DNA of 64,000 bases from Oxalobacteraceae bacterium CAVE-383 (GCA_004134995.1 REGP01000002.1:372001-436000); one strand, 5' to 3'; positions 42,351 through 52,474 are shown, numbered from the stretch's first letter. Notes: a model not told the origin generated them from the letters alone. Translations and numbers: made by a program.

Positions 42351-44426
42351 ATGTCATCACGTAAAAGCTTGACGCTTTTCGATGCCGCATTGATCGGCCC
42401 AGCCGTCATCGATGCATTCAAAAAAATGGGGCCGCGCACGCAATTGCGCAATCCAGTGATGTTCGTCGTGTATCTCGGCAGCATCCTGACCACCCTGTTG
42501 CTGATCCAGTCCTGGACCGGCAAGGGGGAAGCAGAACCGGGTTTTATCCTGGCCATTACCTTGTGGCTGTGGGTGACCGTCTGGTTCGCCAATTTCGCCG
42601 AATCGCTGGCCGAAGGCCGCAGCAAGGCGCAAGCCGCTTCGCTGCGCGCCCTGAAACAAACCGTCAGCGCCAAGAAACTGGCGGCGCCGAAGGAGGGCAG
42701 GAACAGCCGCTGGAGCGCCTTGCCTGCTTCGTCATTGGTCAAGGGCGATGTGGTGCTGGTCGAATCCGGCGATGTGGTGCCGGCCGACGGTGAAGTCATC
42801 GAAGGCATTGCCTCGGTCGACGAAAGCGCCATCACCGGCGAATCGGCGCCGGTGATCCGCGAATCGGGCGGCGATTTCTCTTCCGTCACCGGCGGCACCC
42901 GCGTGCTGTCGGACTGGCTGATCGTGAAGGTTTCGGTCAATCCCGGCGAAGCCTTCATCGATCGCATGATCGCCATGGTGGAAGGCGCCAAGCGCCAGAA
43001 GACGCCGAATGAAATCGCGCTGACGATCCTGCTGGTGGCGCTGACTATCGTGTTCCTGCTGGTTACCGTGACGCTGCTGCCGTACTCGCTGTTCAGCGTG
43101 GGCGTGGCCGGCGCCGGCGTGCCGGTGACCATTACCGTGCTGGTGGCCTTGCTGGTCTGCCTGATTCCGACCACCATCGGCGGTTTGCTGTCCGCCATCG
43201 GCGTGGCCGGCATGAGCCGCATGATGCAGGCCAATGTGATCGCCACCTCCGGCCGCGCGGTGGAAGCCGCCGGCGACGTCGACGTGCTGCTGCTGGACAA
43301 GACCGGCACCATCACGCTGGGCAATCGCCAGGCCGCCGCATTTTTCCCTGCCGCCGGCGTGACCGAAGAGCAGCTGGCCGACGCCGCGCAACTGGCCTCG
43401 ATCGCCGATGAAACGCCTGAAGGGCGCAGCATCGTGGTGCTGGCCAAGCAGAAGTTCAACATCCGCGAACGCGACATGGCGGCCCTGGATGCGCAGTTCG
43501 TGCAGTTCTCCGCGCAGACCCGCATCAGCGGCATCGATGCCGGCGAACGCGCGATCCGCAAGGGCGCCGCGGCGTCGATCAGGCAATATGTCGAAGCGCT
43601 GGGCCGGCCGTATCCGAACGATGTGGCCAAGCGCGTCGACGATGTCGCCAAGCGCGGCAGCACGCCGCTGGTGGTGGTCGACGCCGGCCGCGTCATGGGC
43701 GTGGTCGAGTTGAAGGACATCGTCAAGGGCGGCATCAAGGAACGCTTCGCCGAACTGCGCCGCATGGGCATCAAGACCGTGATGATCACCGGCGACAACA
43801 AGCTGACCGCGGCCGCGATCGCCGCCGAAGCCGGCGTCGACGATTTCCTGGCCGAAGCGACGCCGGAAGACAAGCTCAAGCTGATCCGCGATTACCAGGC
43901 CGACGGCCGCCTGGTGGCGATGACCGGCGACGGCACCAACGACGCGCCGGCGCTGGCCCAGGCCGACGTCGCCGTGGCGATGAACTCCGGCACGCAAGCC
44001 GCCAAGGAAGCCGGCAATATGGTCGATCTGGATTCGAATCCGACCAAGCTGCTGGAAATCGTCGAAATCGGCAAGCAGATGCTGATGACGCGCGGCTCGC
44101 TCACGACGTTTTCGGTCGCCAACGACATCGCCAAGTACTTCGTCATCATTCCGGCGGCGTTCGTCGGCACCTATCCGCAGCTGCGGGCGCTGGACATCAT
44201 GCATCTGACCAATCCGAATTCGGCGATTGTGTCGGCGGTGATTTTCAATGCGCTGGTGATCGTCGCGCTGATTCCGCTGGCGTTGCGGGGCGTGCAATAC
44301 CGGGCCATCGGCGCCGCGCTGCTGTTGCGCCGCAATCTGTTCATCTACGGTTTGGGCGGCATCCTGGTGCCATTCGTCGGCATCAAGCTGATCGACATGA
44401 TTCTGGCCGCTCTCTCACTCGCATAG
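42351..44426 (+). CDS. kdpB: K+-transporting P-type ATPase catalytic subunit KdpB
   Basis: 691-residue P-type ATPase. Phosphorylated Asp316 in [18 protein letters not shown] loop [15 protein letters not shown] nucleotide-binding region, and hinge [29 protein letters not shown] precedes the ATG. It converts ATP energy into K+ uptake through KdpA. Full length and intact. Confidence 0.98.
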   Translation: MSSRKSLTLFDAALIGPAVIDAFKKMGPRTQLRNPVMFVVYLGSILTTLLLIQSWTGKGEAEPGFILAITLWLWVTVWFANFAESLAEGRSKAQAASLRALKQTVSAKKLAAPKEGRNSRWSALPASSLVKGDVVLVESGDVVPADGEVIEGIASVDESAITGESAPVIRESGGDFSSVTGGTRVLSDWLIVKVSVNPGEAFIDRMIAMVEGAKRQKTPNEIALTILLVALTIVFLLVTVTLLPYSLFSVGVAGAGVPVTITVLVALLVCLIPTTIGGLLSAIGVAGMSRMMQANVIATSGRAVEAAGDVDVLLLDKTGTITLGNRQAAAFFPAAGVTEEQLADAAQLASIADETPEGRSIVVLAKQKFNIRERDMAALDAQFVQFSAQTRISGIDAGERAIRKGAAASIRQYVEALGRPYPNDVAKRVDDVAKRGSTPLVVVDAGRVMGVVELKDIVKGGIKERFAELRRMGIKTVMITGDNKLTAAAIAAEAGVDDFLAEATPEDKLKLIRDYQADGRLVAMTGDGTNDAPALAQADVAVAMNSGTQAAKEAGNMVDLDSNPTKLLEIVEIGKQMLMTRGSLTTFSVANDIAKYFVIIPAAFVGTYPQLRALDIMHLTNPNSAIVSAVIFNALVIVALIPLALRGVQYRAIGAALLLRRNLFIYGLGGILVPFVGIKLIDMILAALSLA

Positions 44427-44435
44427 GAAACTGCC

Positions 44436-45020
44436 ATGAAAACCATATTTCGTCCTGCTCTTGTATTGTTCACGCTGCTGACCGTGTTGTGCTGCGGGAT
44501 CTATCCGCTGGCCGTCAGCGGCATCTCGCGCATCGCGTTCGCCGACCAGGCCGACGGCAGCATTGTGATGAAGGACGGCAAGCCGGTCGGCTCGATGCTG
44601 ATCGGTCAGGCCTTCTCGTCGCCGCAGTATTTCTGGGGCCGTCCATCGGCCACCAGCCCGATGCCGAATAACGCGGAATCCTCCGGCGGTTCCAACTTCG
44701 GGCCGACCAATCCGGCGCAGATCGATGCCGTGAAGCAGCGCGTCGAGGCGCTGAAAGCGGCCGATCCGGCCAATACCATGCTGGTGCCGGTCGACCTGGT
44801 GACGGCATCGGCCAGCGGCCTGGATCCGGAAATCAGCCCGGCGGCGGCGTATTACCAGGCCGGCCGCGTGGCGGCCGCGCGCAAGGTCAATGTGGAACAG
44901 GTGCGCGGCCTGATTTCCCGTTACACCCAGGGCCAGACGCTGGGATTTTTCGGCGAGGCGCGGGTGAATGTGCTGGCGCTGAATCTGGCGCTGGATGAGG
45001 CGAATAAGCAAGGCAAATAA
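44436..45020 (+). CDS. kdpC: K+-transporting ATPase subunit KdpC
   Basis: 194 residues. One N-terminal helix, then the periplasmic domain with QYFWGRPSATSPMPNNAESS, GGSNFGPTNP, and DLVTASASGLDPEISPAAA, all invariant KdpC features. It follows kdpB by 9 bp with GGAAACTGCC as ribosome site. Confidence 0.97.
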   Translation: MKTIFRPALVLFTLLTVLCCGIYPLAVSGISRIAFADQADGSIVMKDGKPVGSMLIGQAFSSPQYFWGRPSATSPMPNNAESSGGSNFGPTNPAQIDAVKQRVEALKAADPANTMLVPVDLVTASASGLDPEISPAAAYYQAGRVAAARKVNVEQVRGLISRYTQGQTLGFFGEARVNVLALNLALDEANKQGK

Positions 45021-45193
45021 GCAAGGCTCGGCCCCGGCCCCGGCGGTCCGGCAATAAAGCCGGACCGAGGCAAAAACTGCCCCGGATTGGAATCCGCTTG
45101 ACGATGCTTGCCACGCGGATCGCAATTTAGGGCAGACTTGTCCCCCGGAACACGCATTACCGGTTTTTTTATTGTCGTCTTATCCAAATTCCT

Positions 45194-47938
45194 ATGCCGC
45201 CAAGCGAATCCCAACGTCCCGATCCAGATGCCTTGCTGGCGCAAGTCCAGGAGCAGGAACGGCGCGCCTCGCGCGGCAGGCTGCGGATTTATTTCGGCGC
45301 CTCGGCCGGCGTCGGCAAGACCTATGCCATGCTGAACGCGGCGCGCAAGCTGGCGGCCGAGAACATCGACGTCCTGGTCGGCATCGTGGAAACCCACGGA
45401 CGGTCCGAGACGGCGGCGCAGACTGAAGGCTTGACGCTGCTGCCGCTCAAACAGATCGAATATCGCGACAAGAACGTTGCCGAATTCGATATCGACGCCG
45501 CTTTGGCGCGCAAGCCGGCGCTGATCCTGATCGATGAACTCGCCCATACCAATGCGCCCGGTTCGCGCCATCCCAAGCGCTGGCAGGACGTGGAAGAACT
45601 GCTGGCGTGCGGCATCGACGTCTTCACCACGGTCAATGTGCAGCATCTGGAAAGCCTGAACGACGTGGTCGGCGGCATCACGGGCGTGCGCGTGGCCGAG
45701 ACGTTGCCCGATACCGTCTTCGATCATGCCGATGAAGTGGTGCTGGTCGACGTGCCGGCCGACGAATTGCTGGCGCGCCTGAAGGGCGGCAAGGTCTACG
45801 GCCTGCAGCAGGCCGAGCGCGCTTCCCGCAATTTTTTCCGCAAGGGCAATCTGATCGCCTTGCGCGAACTGGCGCTGCGCCGCACCGCCGACCGCATCGG
45901 CGACGATGTGCAGGCCTACCGGATCGAGAAATCGATCAACGCGGTCTGGAAAACCGATCCGGCGCTGCTGGCGCTGATCGGCCCGGCGCCGGGCGGCGAC
46001 CATGTGGTGCGCAGCGCGGCGCGGCTGGCGACCCAGCTCAATACCGACTGGCATGCCATTTATGTCGAGACGCCGCGCCTGCAGCGGCTGCCGTCGGCGG
46101 CGCGCGAACGTATTCTGAAAACCTTGAAACTGGCGCGCGACCTCGGCGCCACCACCGCCGTGCTGTCCGGCGACGAAGTCGATGAAGCCGCCGCGGCCTA
46201 TGCGCGCAGCCATAATTTTTCGCGGGTGATCATGGGACGCCGGCGCGGCGGCATTGTCACGCTGCCCTGGCGCGGCACGCTCGCGCATCGCATCGCCGCG
46301 GAGTCGCCCGATATCGACCTGATCGAACTGGGCTTCGGCGTCGATGCGAAACAGGCTATCGAAACCGCCGGCGATGCCGACAGCAAGCCGCCGCGGCCGA
46401 TACGCTACCGCAGCTACGCCTTTGCGCTTTGCGCCAGCATGTTGACCACCTTGGTGACGGCGCCGCTGTCGCAGCATCTCGATCTGGCCAACATCATCAT
46501 GATTTACCTGCTGACGGTGGTGCTGGTGGCGATGCAACTGGGACGCGGACCGGCGGTCCTGTCGACCTTCGCCGGCGTGGCCGCGTTCGACTATTTCTTC
46601 GTGGCGCCGCGCTTTTCGTTCGCCATCAGCGATCTGCAATACGGCGTGACGTTTTCCGTGATGCTGATGGTGGGCCTGGTCATCGCGCATCTGACCTCGC
46701 GCCTGCGCTACCAGGCGCGGGTGGCCTCGCATCGCGAAATGCGCGCGCGTGCGCTGTACGAATTCGCGCGCGAACTGTCCGGCGCCTTGCAGACCGAACA
46801 GATCTTCGAAACTACCTGCCGCTTCATCGAAAACACCTTCGGCGGCAAGGCCACGCTGCTGCTGCCGGACGAAAACGGCAAGCTGATCGATAACGGCGGC
46901 AACGGCAGCGGACCAGAATCCGCCGGCGACGCCGCCGGCATCGAAGTCGGCATCGCACAGTGGGCTTTCGATCACGCCTCGCCGGCCGGCGCCGGCACCG
47001 ACACGCTGGCCGCCAGCCAGGCGTTCTACATGCCGCTGGTGGCGCCGATGCGCACGCGCGGGGTGTTGGCGATCGTGCCGCCGAGCCGCCGCTGGAGCCT
47101 GATCCCCGAACAGCGCCAGCAATTCGACACCTTCGCCGCGCTGACCGCGATCGCGCTGGAGCGCGTGCATTACATCGAAGTGGCGCAGGGCGCGCTGGTG
47201 CATATGGAGTCCGAGCGGCTGCGCAATTCGCTGCTGGCCGCGCTGTCGCACGATCTGCGCACGCCGCTGACGTCGCTGGTGGGCCTGTCCGAATCGCTGA
47301 CGCGTTCGCAGCCGCCGCTGGAGGCGCCGCAGATGGCGCTGGCGCGCGCGCTGCACGACGAGACTTTGCGCATGAGCAATCTGGTGTCGAATCTGCTGGA
47401 CATGGCGCGCATCCAGAGCGGCAAGGTCGAACTCAATCTGCAATGGCAGCCGCTGGAGGAAGTGGTCGGCAGCGCGTTGCGCGCCTGCGGCCAGAGCCTG
47501 GCCGGGCATACCGTGCAGACGCGGCTGGCGCCGCACTTGCCGTTGCTGCGTTTCGACGCGGTGCTGCTGGAGCGCGTGCTGTGCAATCTGGTCGAGAATG
47601 CGGTCAAATATACGCCGTCGGGTTCGCGCATCGTCATCGCCGCCGAGCAAGCCGGCCAGTTCGTGCAGGTATCGGTGAGCGACAACGGCCCCGGCCTGCC
47701 GCCCGGCCGCGAGCATCTGCTGTTCGAAAAATTCACGCGCGGCGAACAGGAGTCGGCCACCACCGGCGTCGGTCTCGGGCTGGCGATCTGCGAAGCCATC
47801 GTTACCGCGCACGGCGGCGACATCCGCGCGGCGGCAAGGCCTTCCGCGCCGGCGGCCGAAGGCGGCGCCAGCATCATATTCACCTTACCGCTGGGAACGC
47901 CGCCGGCGCTGCCGGCAATGGAAGACGAGCGGCCATGA
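45194..47938 (+). CDS. kdpD: Osmosensitive K+ channel sensor histidine kinase KdpD
   Basis: 914-residue sensor kinase. The N-terminal KdpD domain has Walker A GASAGVGKTYAML (about 34-46) and DELAHTN, followed by a USP-like domain (about 255-375). A four-helix DUF4118 membrane part lies at about 400-500, a GAF domain at about 525-660, then HisKA with phospho-accepting His686 (ALSHDLRTPLTSLVG) and the ATPase domain (N box LVENAVKYT, G boxes DNGPGLPPG and GVGLGLAI). It senses low K+/turgor and phosphorylates KdpE. The 173-bp gap after kdpC contains no gene. The start at 45194 is by homology; no strong ribosome site is seen. Confidence 0.96.
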   Translation: MPPSESQRPDPDALLAQVQEQERRASRGRLRIYFGASAGVGKTYAMLNAARKLAAENIDVLVGIVETHGRSETAAQTEGLTLLPLKQIEYRDKNVAEFDIDAALARKPALILIDELAHTNAPGSRHPKRWQDVEELLACGIDVFTTVNVQHLESLNDVVGGITGVRVAETLPDTVFDHADEVVLVDVPADELLARLKGGKVYGLQQAERASRNFFRKGNLIALRELALRRTADRIGDDVQAYRIEKSINAVWKTDPALLALIGPAPGGDHVVRSAARLATQLNTDWHAIYVETPRLQRLPSAARERILKTLKLARDLGATTAVLSGDEVDEAAAAYARSHNFSRVIMGRRRGGIVTLPWRGTLAHRIAAESPDIDLIELGFGVDAKQAIETAGDADSKPPRPIRYRSYAFALCASMLTTLVTAPLSQHLDLANIIMIYLLTVVLVAMQLGRGPAVLSTFAGVAAFDYFFVAPRFSFAISDLQYGVTFSVMLMVGLVIAHLTSRLRYQARVASHREMRARALYEFARELSGALQTEQIFETTCRFIENTFGGKATLLLPDENGKLIDNGGNGSGPESAGDAAGIEVGIAQWAFDHASPAGAGTDTLAASQAFYMPLVAPMRTRGVLAIVPPSRRWSLIPEQRQQFDTFAALTAIALERVHYIEVAQGALVHMESERLRNSLLAALSHDLRTPLTSLVGLSESLTRSQPPLEAPQMALARALHDETLRMSNLVSNLLDMARIQSGKVELNLQWQPLEEVVGSALRACGQSLAGHTVQTRLAPHLPLLRFDAVLLERVLCNLVENAVKYTPSGSRIVIAAEQAGQFVQVSVSDNGPGLPPGREHLLFEKFTRGEQESATTGVGLGLAICEAIVTAHGGDIRAAARPSAPAAEGGASIIFTLPLGTPPALPAMEDERP

Positions 47939-48636
47939 GCAATGCATCCCCTGTTGTATTACTGGTTGAAGACGAACCGCAAATCCGCCGCTTCGTGCGC
48001 AGCGCCATGGAGCAGGAGGGCTGGCAAGTATATGAAGCGGCCGGCATGCAGCGCGGCCTGATCGACGCCGGCACGCGCCAGCCCGACCTGGTGATCCTGG
48101 ATCTGGGCTTGCCCGACGGCGACGGCCTCGATTTCATCGTCGACCTGCGGCGCTGGTCGGCGGTGCCGGTGATTGTGCTGTCGGCGCGCGCCGGCGAGGC
48201 CGACAAGATCAAGGCGCTGGACGCCGGCGCCGACGACTATCTGGCCAAGCCCTTCGGCGTCGGCGAATTGCTGGCGCGGGTGCGCTCCACCCTGCGCCGC
48301 CAGCGCCAGTCGGCCGCCGGCGGCGACGGCCAGATCCAGTTCGGCGACGTCAGGCTCGACCTCAAGGCCCGCCTGGTCACCCGCGGCGGCCAGCCGGTGC
48401 GCATGACCCCGACCGAATACCGCCTGCTGGCCGTGCTGGCCACCAACGCCGGCCGCGTCGTCACCAGCCCGCAGCTGCTGCGCGAAGTCTGGGGCCCCTC
48501 GCACGCCGAAGACGGCCACTACGTGCGCGTCTACATGGGCCATTTGCGGCAAAAACTGGAAGAAGATCCGGCCCAGCCGAGATACCTATTAACTGAAACA
48601 GCCGTCGGCTACCGCCTGTTGCTGCCAGAACGTTGA
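47935..48636 (+). CDS. kdpE: KDP operon response regulator KdpE
   Basis: 233-residue OmpR-family regulator. Receiver acidic pair Glu12/Asp13, phospho-acceptor Asp56 in DLVILDLGLPDGDG, Lys in YLAKPFGVGELL. The winged-helix domain has MTPTEYRLLAVLATNAGRVVT and HYVRVYMGHLRQKLE. The start overlaps the kdpD stop by 4 bp. It activates the kdp operon when K+ is limiting. Confidence 0.97.
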   Translation: MSNASPVVLLVEDEPQIRRFVRSAMEQEGWQVYEAAGMQRGLIDAGTRQPDLVILDLGLPDGDGLDFIVDLRRWSAVPVIVLSARAGEADKIKALDAGADDYLAKPFGVGELLARVRSTLRRQRQSAAGGDGQIQFGDVRLDLKARLVTRGGQPVRMTPTEYRLLAVLATNAGRVVTSPQLLREVWGPSHAEDGHYVRVYMGHLRQKLEEDPAQPRYLLTETAVGYRLLLPER

Positions 48637-48699
48637 GCCACCAAAGATGAGCGCAGCGACATCGAAAGAAAGTAAAGAAAGCGCCCAGCCGGCTCTGTG

Positions 48700-48819
48700 G
48701 TAGCCGCGAGTAAGTGCAATAGGCGGTGCAAGCGTGGGACTAGACGCGCAGCCGTACTTCGGTACGGCGAGCATCGCCGTCCTGCGATTGTGCCGCCTAT
48801 TGCGCTTAATCGCGGCTAC
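48700..48819. repeat. 120-bp palindromic element with nested UUCG hairpin
   Basis: Left arm 48700-48726 (GTAGCCGCGAGTAAGTGCAA + TAGGCGG) pairs with right arm 48793-48819, 25 of 27 positions complementary. Inside, GCCGTAC-TTCG-GTACGGC (48751-48768) is a perfect 7-bp stem with a cUUCGg tetraloop. The right arm ends in the -10 hexamer of rnpB. It looks like a REP/MITE-type intergenic repeat and may also end kdp transcription. Confidence 0.75.
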
Positions 48820-48822
48820 AAT
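48817..48822 (+). promoter_or_regulatory. -10 box of rnpB
   Basis: TACAAT lies 8 bp before the apparent 5' end of RNase P RNA. Its first three bases are the last three of the palindromic element. No clear -35 box is seen at the right distance. Confidence 0.5.
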
Positions 48823-48829
48823 ACACCCC

Positions 48830-49153
48830 GATGCAGGCCAGACAGTCGCCGGTCGTTGCGTAATGCGCGACGGGAGGAAGGTCCGGACTCCATAGAGCGG
48901 GGTGACGGTTAACGGCCGTCCGCTGAAAGCCGCAAGGTATAAGGCGAGGAACAGGGCCACAGAGACGAGCGTATTAAGTTACGGTGAAACGCGGTAACCT
49001 CCACCTGGAGCAATTCCAAATAGGCACGCGTTGATGTTGCTCGCGGAGCGTGCGGGTAGGAAGCTTGAGCGCTGGAGTAATCCAGCGCCTAGAGGAATGA
49101 CTGTCATAACAAGGCAACTTGTCGTAACAGAATCCGGCCTATCGGCCTGCTTC
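48830..49153 (+). ncRNA. rnpB: RNase P RNA component (bacterial class A)
   Basis: Catalytic RNA of tRNA 5'-end processing. Conserved blocks are GGAGGAAGGTCCGGACTCCA (CR I) with ATAGAGC, ACAGAGACGAGC, CAATTCCAAATAGG, and GAGGAATGACTG then AACAGAATCCGGCCTATCGG. The 5' GCAGGCC pairs with the 3' GGCCTGC to form helix P1, which fixes the ends to about 48830 and 49153. T-rich sequence follows (ATTTTATTTTT). Length of about 324 nt is normal. Confidence 0.95.
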
Positions 49154-49212
49154 GATTTTATTTTTCCGGCCCCGGCCGATGGATGCCGGATGGGCATTGG
49201 GAGAGCGGTCGC

Positions 49213-50397
49213 ATGAGCGTAGCGGTGTTGTTCGAGCAATTGCAGTCCGTCCACGGAATCCGCATCGGCAGCGCCACCCTGAATGCAGAACAGACGCTCA
49301 ATGCGCTGTCGCTGGAGATGATCGATCTGCTGGCCGGCCAGCTGGCGCAATGGGCAGCCGACGACGGCATCGCGATGGTGGTCCTGCAGGCGCGCGGCGA
49401 CAAGGCCTTCTGCGCCGGCGGCGATCTGCATCAGTTGTATCGCTCGATGATCGCCCATCACGCCTCGCCGCGGCGCAGCGATATTCGCGCCAATACCTAT
49501 GCCGCGCAATTCTTTGAGCGCGAATACCGCCTCAATTACCTGATCCATACCTATCCCAAGCCGATCCTGTGCTGGGGCCACGGCATCGTCATGGGCGGCG
49601 GCCTGGGCCTGATGGCCGGCGCCAGCCACCGCGTGGCGACCGAACGTTCGCGGCTGGCCATGCCCGAGATTTCAGTCGGCCTGTATCCGGACGTCGGCGG
49701 CAGCTGGTTTCTCAACCGCATGCCGGGCCGGCTTGGCCTGTTCCTGGCATTGACCGGCGCGCCGCTGAACGCGGCCGACGCCAAATTCGCCGGATTGTCG
49801 GATTACCTGATTCCCGATGCCTCCCGGCAAACGGTGTTCGACGCGCTGCTGCAGCAGGACTGGCGCGGTGGCGATGCACACGAACTGCTCACGCGCATAT
49901 TGCGTGCAGCCGAGAAAAACGGCCATGCGCAGGGCGGCGATCTGTTCGCCGCCTCCCCGCTGCGCCGTCACCAGGACGCAATCGACTGTCTTTGCGGCGC
50001 GCCCAGCCTGCCCGAAATCGTCGAATCCCTGCTGGCCTGCCGCGCCGATAGCCCTGACGCCTGGCTGGGCAAGGCCGCGGCGGCGCTGGCCGCGGGCGCG
50101 CCGGGTTCAGCCGCATTGTCGTATGAATTGCTCAAGCGCGCCCGGCATCTGTCGCTGGCGCAGGTGTTCCGGCTGGAGTTCATCGTTTCCCTGCATTGCG
50201 CTGCCGGCCCGGATTTTGCCGAAGGCATCCGGGCCTTGCTGATCGACAAGGACCGCAAGCCGCAATGGCGTCCGGCGGCGCTGGCCGACATTTCGCCGCA
50301 ATGGGTAGACGGCTTTTTCGAGGATAGCTGGAAAGCCGGGAAGCATCCCTTGGCCGACTTGCAACCGGACGGTCCCCTGCCGTCCTCAGCTATCTGA
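49213..50397 (+). CDS. Enoyl-CoA hydratase/isomerase family, 3-hydroxyisobutyryl-CoA hydrolase-like
   Basis: 394-residue crotonase-fold enzyme. The start at 49213 is preceded by GGGAGAG. CoA/oxyanion motifs are GDKAFCAGGDLHQLY and GIVMGGGLGLMAGASHRV. The segment AMPEISVGLYPDVGGSWFLNRMPG, with catalytic Glu and Asp, is typical of 3-hydroxyisobutyryl-CoA hydrolases of valine breakdown rather than plain hydratases. The C-terminal extension past 260 also fits that branch. No valine-pathway genes are adjacent, so a different acyl-CoA substrate is possible. Confidence 0.85.
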   Translation: MSVAVLFEQLQSVHGIRIGSATLNAEQTLNALSLEMIDLLAGQLAQWAADDGIAMVVLQARGDKAFCAGGDLHQLYRSMIAHHASPRRSDIRANTYAAQFFEREYRLNYLIHTYPKPILCWGHGIVMGGGLGLMAGASHRVATERSRLAMPEISVGLYPDVGGSWFLNRMPGRLGLFLALTGAPLNAADAKFAGLSDYLIPDASRQTVFDALLQQDWRGGDAHELLTRILRAAEKNGHAQGGDLFAASPLRRHQDAIDCLCGAPSLPEIVESLLACRADSPDAWLGKAAAALAAGAPGSAALSYELLKRARHLSLAQVFRLEFIVSLHCAAGPDFAEGIRALLIDKDRKPQWRPAALADISPQWVDGFFEDSWKAGKHPLADLQPDGPLPSSAI

Positions 50398-50607
50398 TCG
50401 CCATCTGATGTTTATTTTTCTCCACTGAAAAATACCGTAAATCGTCATAAATAGTGCATAAACCCATGTGTTTATATCAGGTGACACTTTCACTATCTTC
50501 GCTAAGTCTTTAATTCTCTTGGAAATTGGCTTTTAAGCGGTATTAACAGTGTGTGCTAAGTCTTTGACTTTATTCATTAAATTCCCATTTCACCTTTGTA
50601 ATATCGC

Positions 50608-50635
50608 TTGACCTGTCTTGGTGCAATACTCTAAA
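50608..50635 (+). promoter_or_regulatory. Candidate dcw-cluster promoter
   Basis: TTGACC (50608-50613) and TCTAAA (50630-50635) with 16 bp between them. It is immediately followed by the MraZ box array and a 108-bp leader before mraZ. The upstream 50398-50607 is AT-rich and without a gene. Confidence 0.6.
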
Positions 50636-50670
50636 GTGGGCGGCAGTGTGAAAAAGTGTTTTTTTGTGGG
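50636..50670 (+). promoter_or_regulatory. MraZ-binding box array (four boxes, 10-nt period)
   Basis: GTGGG-cggca-GTGTG-aaaaa-GTGTT-ttttt-GTGGG: four GTGkk-type boxes at exact 10-nt spacing. Known MraZ operators are three or four direct GTGGG-N5 repeats in front of mraZ, so this is a strong autoregulatory site. Placement next to the -10 box predicts control of transcription start. Confidence 0.85.
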
Positions 50671-50777
50671 GTAATTTGAGGCCGAAAAATGCCTCGGTTT
50701 CTTCGCTTTTAATGCTTTTTTTGCAATTGCATAGCCGGCGGCCGCGCAAGCGTCTGCATTTTCAGGGGTAAATCACG

Positions 50778-51206
50778 GTGTTTCAGGGCGCGTCAGCTTT
50801 AAATCTCGATGCCAAAGGACGGATGTCAATTCCGGCCCGGCATCGCGACGCCCTGGCGCTGCAGTGCGAAGGGCGGGTCACGCTGACGCGCCATCCCCAT
50901 GGATGTCTCCTGTTTTTCCCGCGCCCGACCTGGGAAAGCCATCGCGAGCAGATCGCCGCATGGCCGATGTCCGCGCGCGCGTGGCAGCGGATTTTCCTCG
51001 GCAATGCTTCCGATGTCGAAATGGATTCCGCCGGCCGGATCCTGATTGCGCCCGAGTTGCGCAGCGCGGTCGGCCTGCAGCGCGATGTGATGCTGCTCGG
51101 GATGGGCAGTCATTTTGAAATCTGGGATGCGGCGCAGTTGGCCGAAAGCGAAGTGCAGGCGATTGCCGGCGGCATGCCGGATGTTTTAAATAATTTTTCA
51201 TTCTGA
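50778..51206 (+). CDS. mraZ: Transcriptional regulator MraZ
   Basis: 142-residue DNA-binding protein with two AbrB/SpoVT-like halves, [17 protein letters not shown] (about 9-25) and [19 protein letters not shown] (about 82-100). It forms ring oligomers and regulates the dcw cluster. It starts at GTG with AGGGGTAAATC upstream. It is first in the cluster, 9 bp before rsmH. Confidence 0.96.
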   Translation: MFQGASALNLDAKGRMSIPARHRDALALQCEGRVTLTRHPHGCLLFFPRPTWESHREQIAAWPMSARAWQRIFLGNASDVEMDSAGRILIAPELRSAVGLQRDVMLLGMGSHFEIWDAAQLAESEVQAIAGGMPDVLNNFSF

Positions 51207-51215
51207 CGGCACGAC

Positions 51216-52205
51216 GTGATGACTTTGCAAACGGTGCCGGATTTGCAGCACCGCACGGTGTTGCTGGATGAGGCTGTGGATGGGCTGGCGATTGAAGGCG
51301 CGCGCGTGGACGGGATTTATCTCGACGGCACTTTCGGCCGCGGCGGCCATTCGCGCAAGATTCTGGAGCGGCTCGGCGCGGGTGGCCGCCTGCTGGCGTT
51401 CGACAAGGATCCGCAGGCCATCGCCGCGGCGCAAGGCATCGCCGATCCGCGCTTTTCGATCGTGCACGACAGTTTTGCGACGCTCGATGCCGCATTGGCC
51501 GAGCGCGGCATCGGGCAGGTGGACGGCATCTTGCTGGATCTCGGCATTTCATCGCCGCAAGTCGACGATGCGGCGCGCGGTTTCAGCTTCCGTTCCGACG
51601 GGCCGCTGGATATGCGCATGGATACCACGCGCGGCGTGTCGGCCGCCGAGTGGCTGGCCAACGAAGCAGAACAGACGATTGGAAAGGTGATACGAGAATA
51701 TGGGGAAGAACGGTTTGCTGTTCAGATTGCAAAGGCGATTGTTGCTCGCCGGGCAATCGAGCCAATTTCAAGCACACGACAGCTTGCCCAGATCGTGGCA
51801 CAAGCCGTCAAAACCCGCGAGAAAGGCAAGGACCCGGCCACAAGGACTTTTCAGGCTATACGGATTTACATCAATCAAGAGCTTGAAGAACTCGAGATAG
51901 GACTGGCGAAAGGTTTTCACCAGATGGCGCAGCACGGGAGAATGGTAGTGATCAGCTTTCATTCGTTGGAAGATCGGATCGTGAAGCAGTTCATGGCGTC
52001 CAAAGCCAATGTGCCGCAGCCTGACCGTCGCCTGCCGATTCGCGCCGCCGATCTGCCCCAACCCCAAATGAAACTGCTGGCCCGCCGCAAGCCAGGCGAA
52101 CGCGAAGTCGAGGATAATCCGCGCGCGCGCTCGGCGGTAATGCGCATCGCTGAGCGGTTGCCTGATCGTTCCCCTGATTCCCCTTCCCCGGGAGCGCCGC
52201 AATGA
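51216..52205 (+). CDS. rsmH: 16S rRNA m4C1402 methyltransferase RsmH
   Basis: 329 residues. It methylates N4 of C1402 in 16S rRNA using [19 protein letters not shown] binding motif near 36, [16 protein letters not shown] near 105, and [16 protein letters not shown] near 245. The start is GTG (51216) or the next codon ATG (51219). A stretch at about 51690-51900 is visibly AT-richer with different codon use than both flanks, though the frame and motifs are intact. It overlaps ftsL by 4 bp. Confidence 0.96.
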   Translation: MMTLQTVPDLQHRTVLLDEAVDGLAIEGARVDGIYLDGTFGRGGHSRKILERLGAGGRLLAFDKDPQAIAAAQGIADPRFSIVHDSFATLDAALAERGIGQVDGILLDLGISSPQVDDAARGFSFRSDGPLDMRMDTTRGVSAAEWLANEAEQTIGKVIREYGEERFAVQIAKAIVARRAIEPISSTRQLAQIVAQAVKTREKGKDPATRTFQAIRIYINQELEELEIGLAKGFHQMAQHGRMVVISFHSLEDRIVKQFMASKANVPQPDRRLPIRAADLPQPQMKLLARRKPGEREVEDNPRARSAVMRIAERLPDRSPDSPSPGAPQ

Positions 52206-52474
52206 CCGGCCGCCTGAATTTCCTGCTCACCGCGCTGCTGGTCGGCTGCGCGCTGTCGCTGGTCAATGCCCAATACCAGGCGCGCGAACTGTTCATCGAA
52301 CTGGAGCGCGCGCAAAGCCTCGGGCGCCAGCTCGACGTCGAATGGGCGCAATTGCAACTGGATCAGTCCACCCTCGGCAAGAACGCGCGCATCGAAATGA
52401 TCGCGCGGCGCGATCTGAACATGATCTCGCTCACGCCGCAGCGCACCCAATACCTGACAGTGGGGGGCAAATGA
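52202..52474 (+). CDS. ftsL: Cell division protein FtsL
   Basis: 90-residue bitopic membrane protein: short cytoplasmic tail, one helix (about 4-22), then a periplasmic coiled coil rich in Leu/Gln ([21 protein letters not shown]). It acts with FtsB and FtsQ at the divisome. It overlaps both rsmH and ftsI by 4 bp. Confidence 0.92.
   Translation: MTGRLNFLLTALLVGCALSLVNAQYQARELFIELERAQSLGRQLDVEWAQLQLDQSTLGKNARIEMIARRDLNMISLTPQRTQYLTVGGK

Noticed and set aside
48646..48830. CRISPR-like or tRNA structure before rnpB
   Set aside because: There is one inverted pair, not direct repeats with spacers, and no cloverleaf; it fits a REP/MITE-type palindrome.
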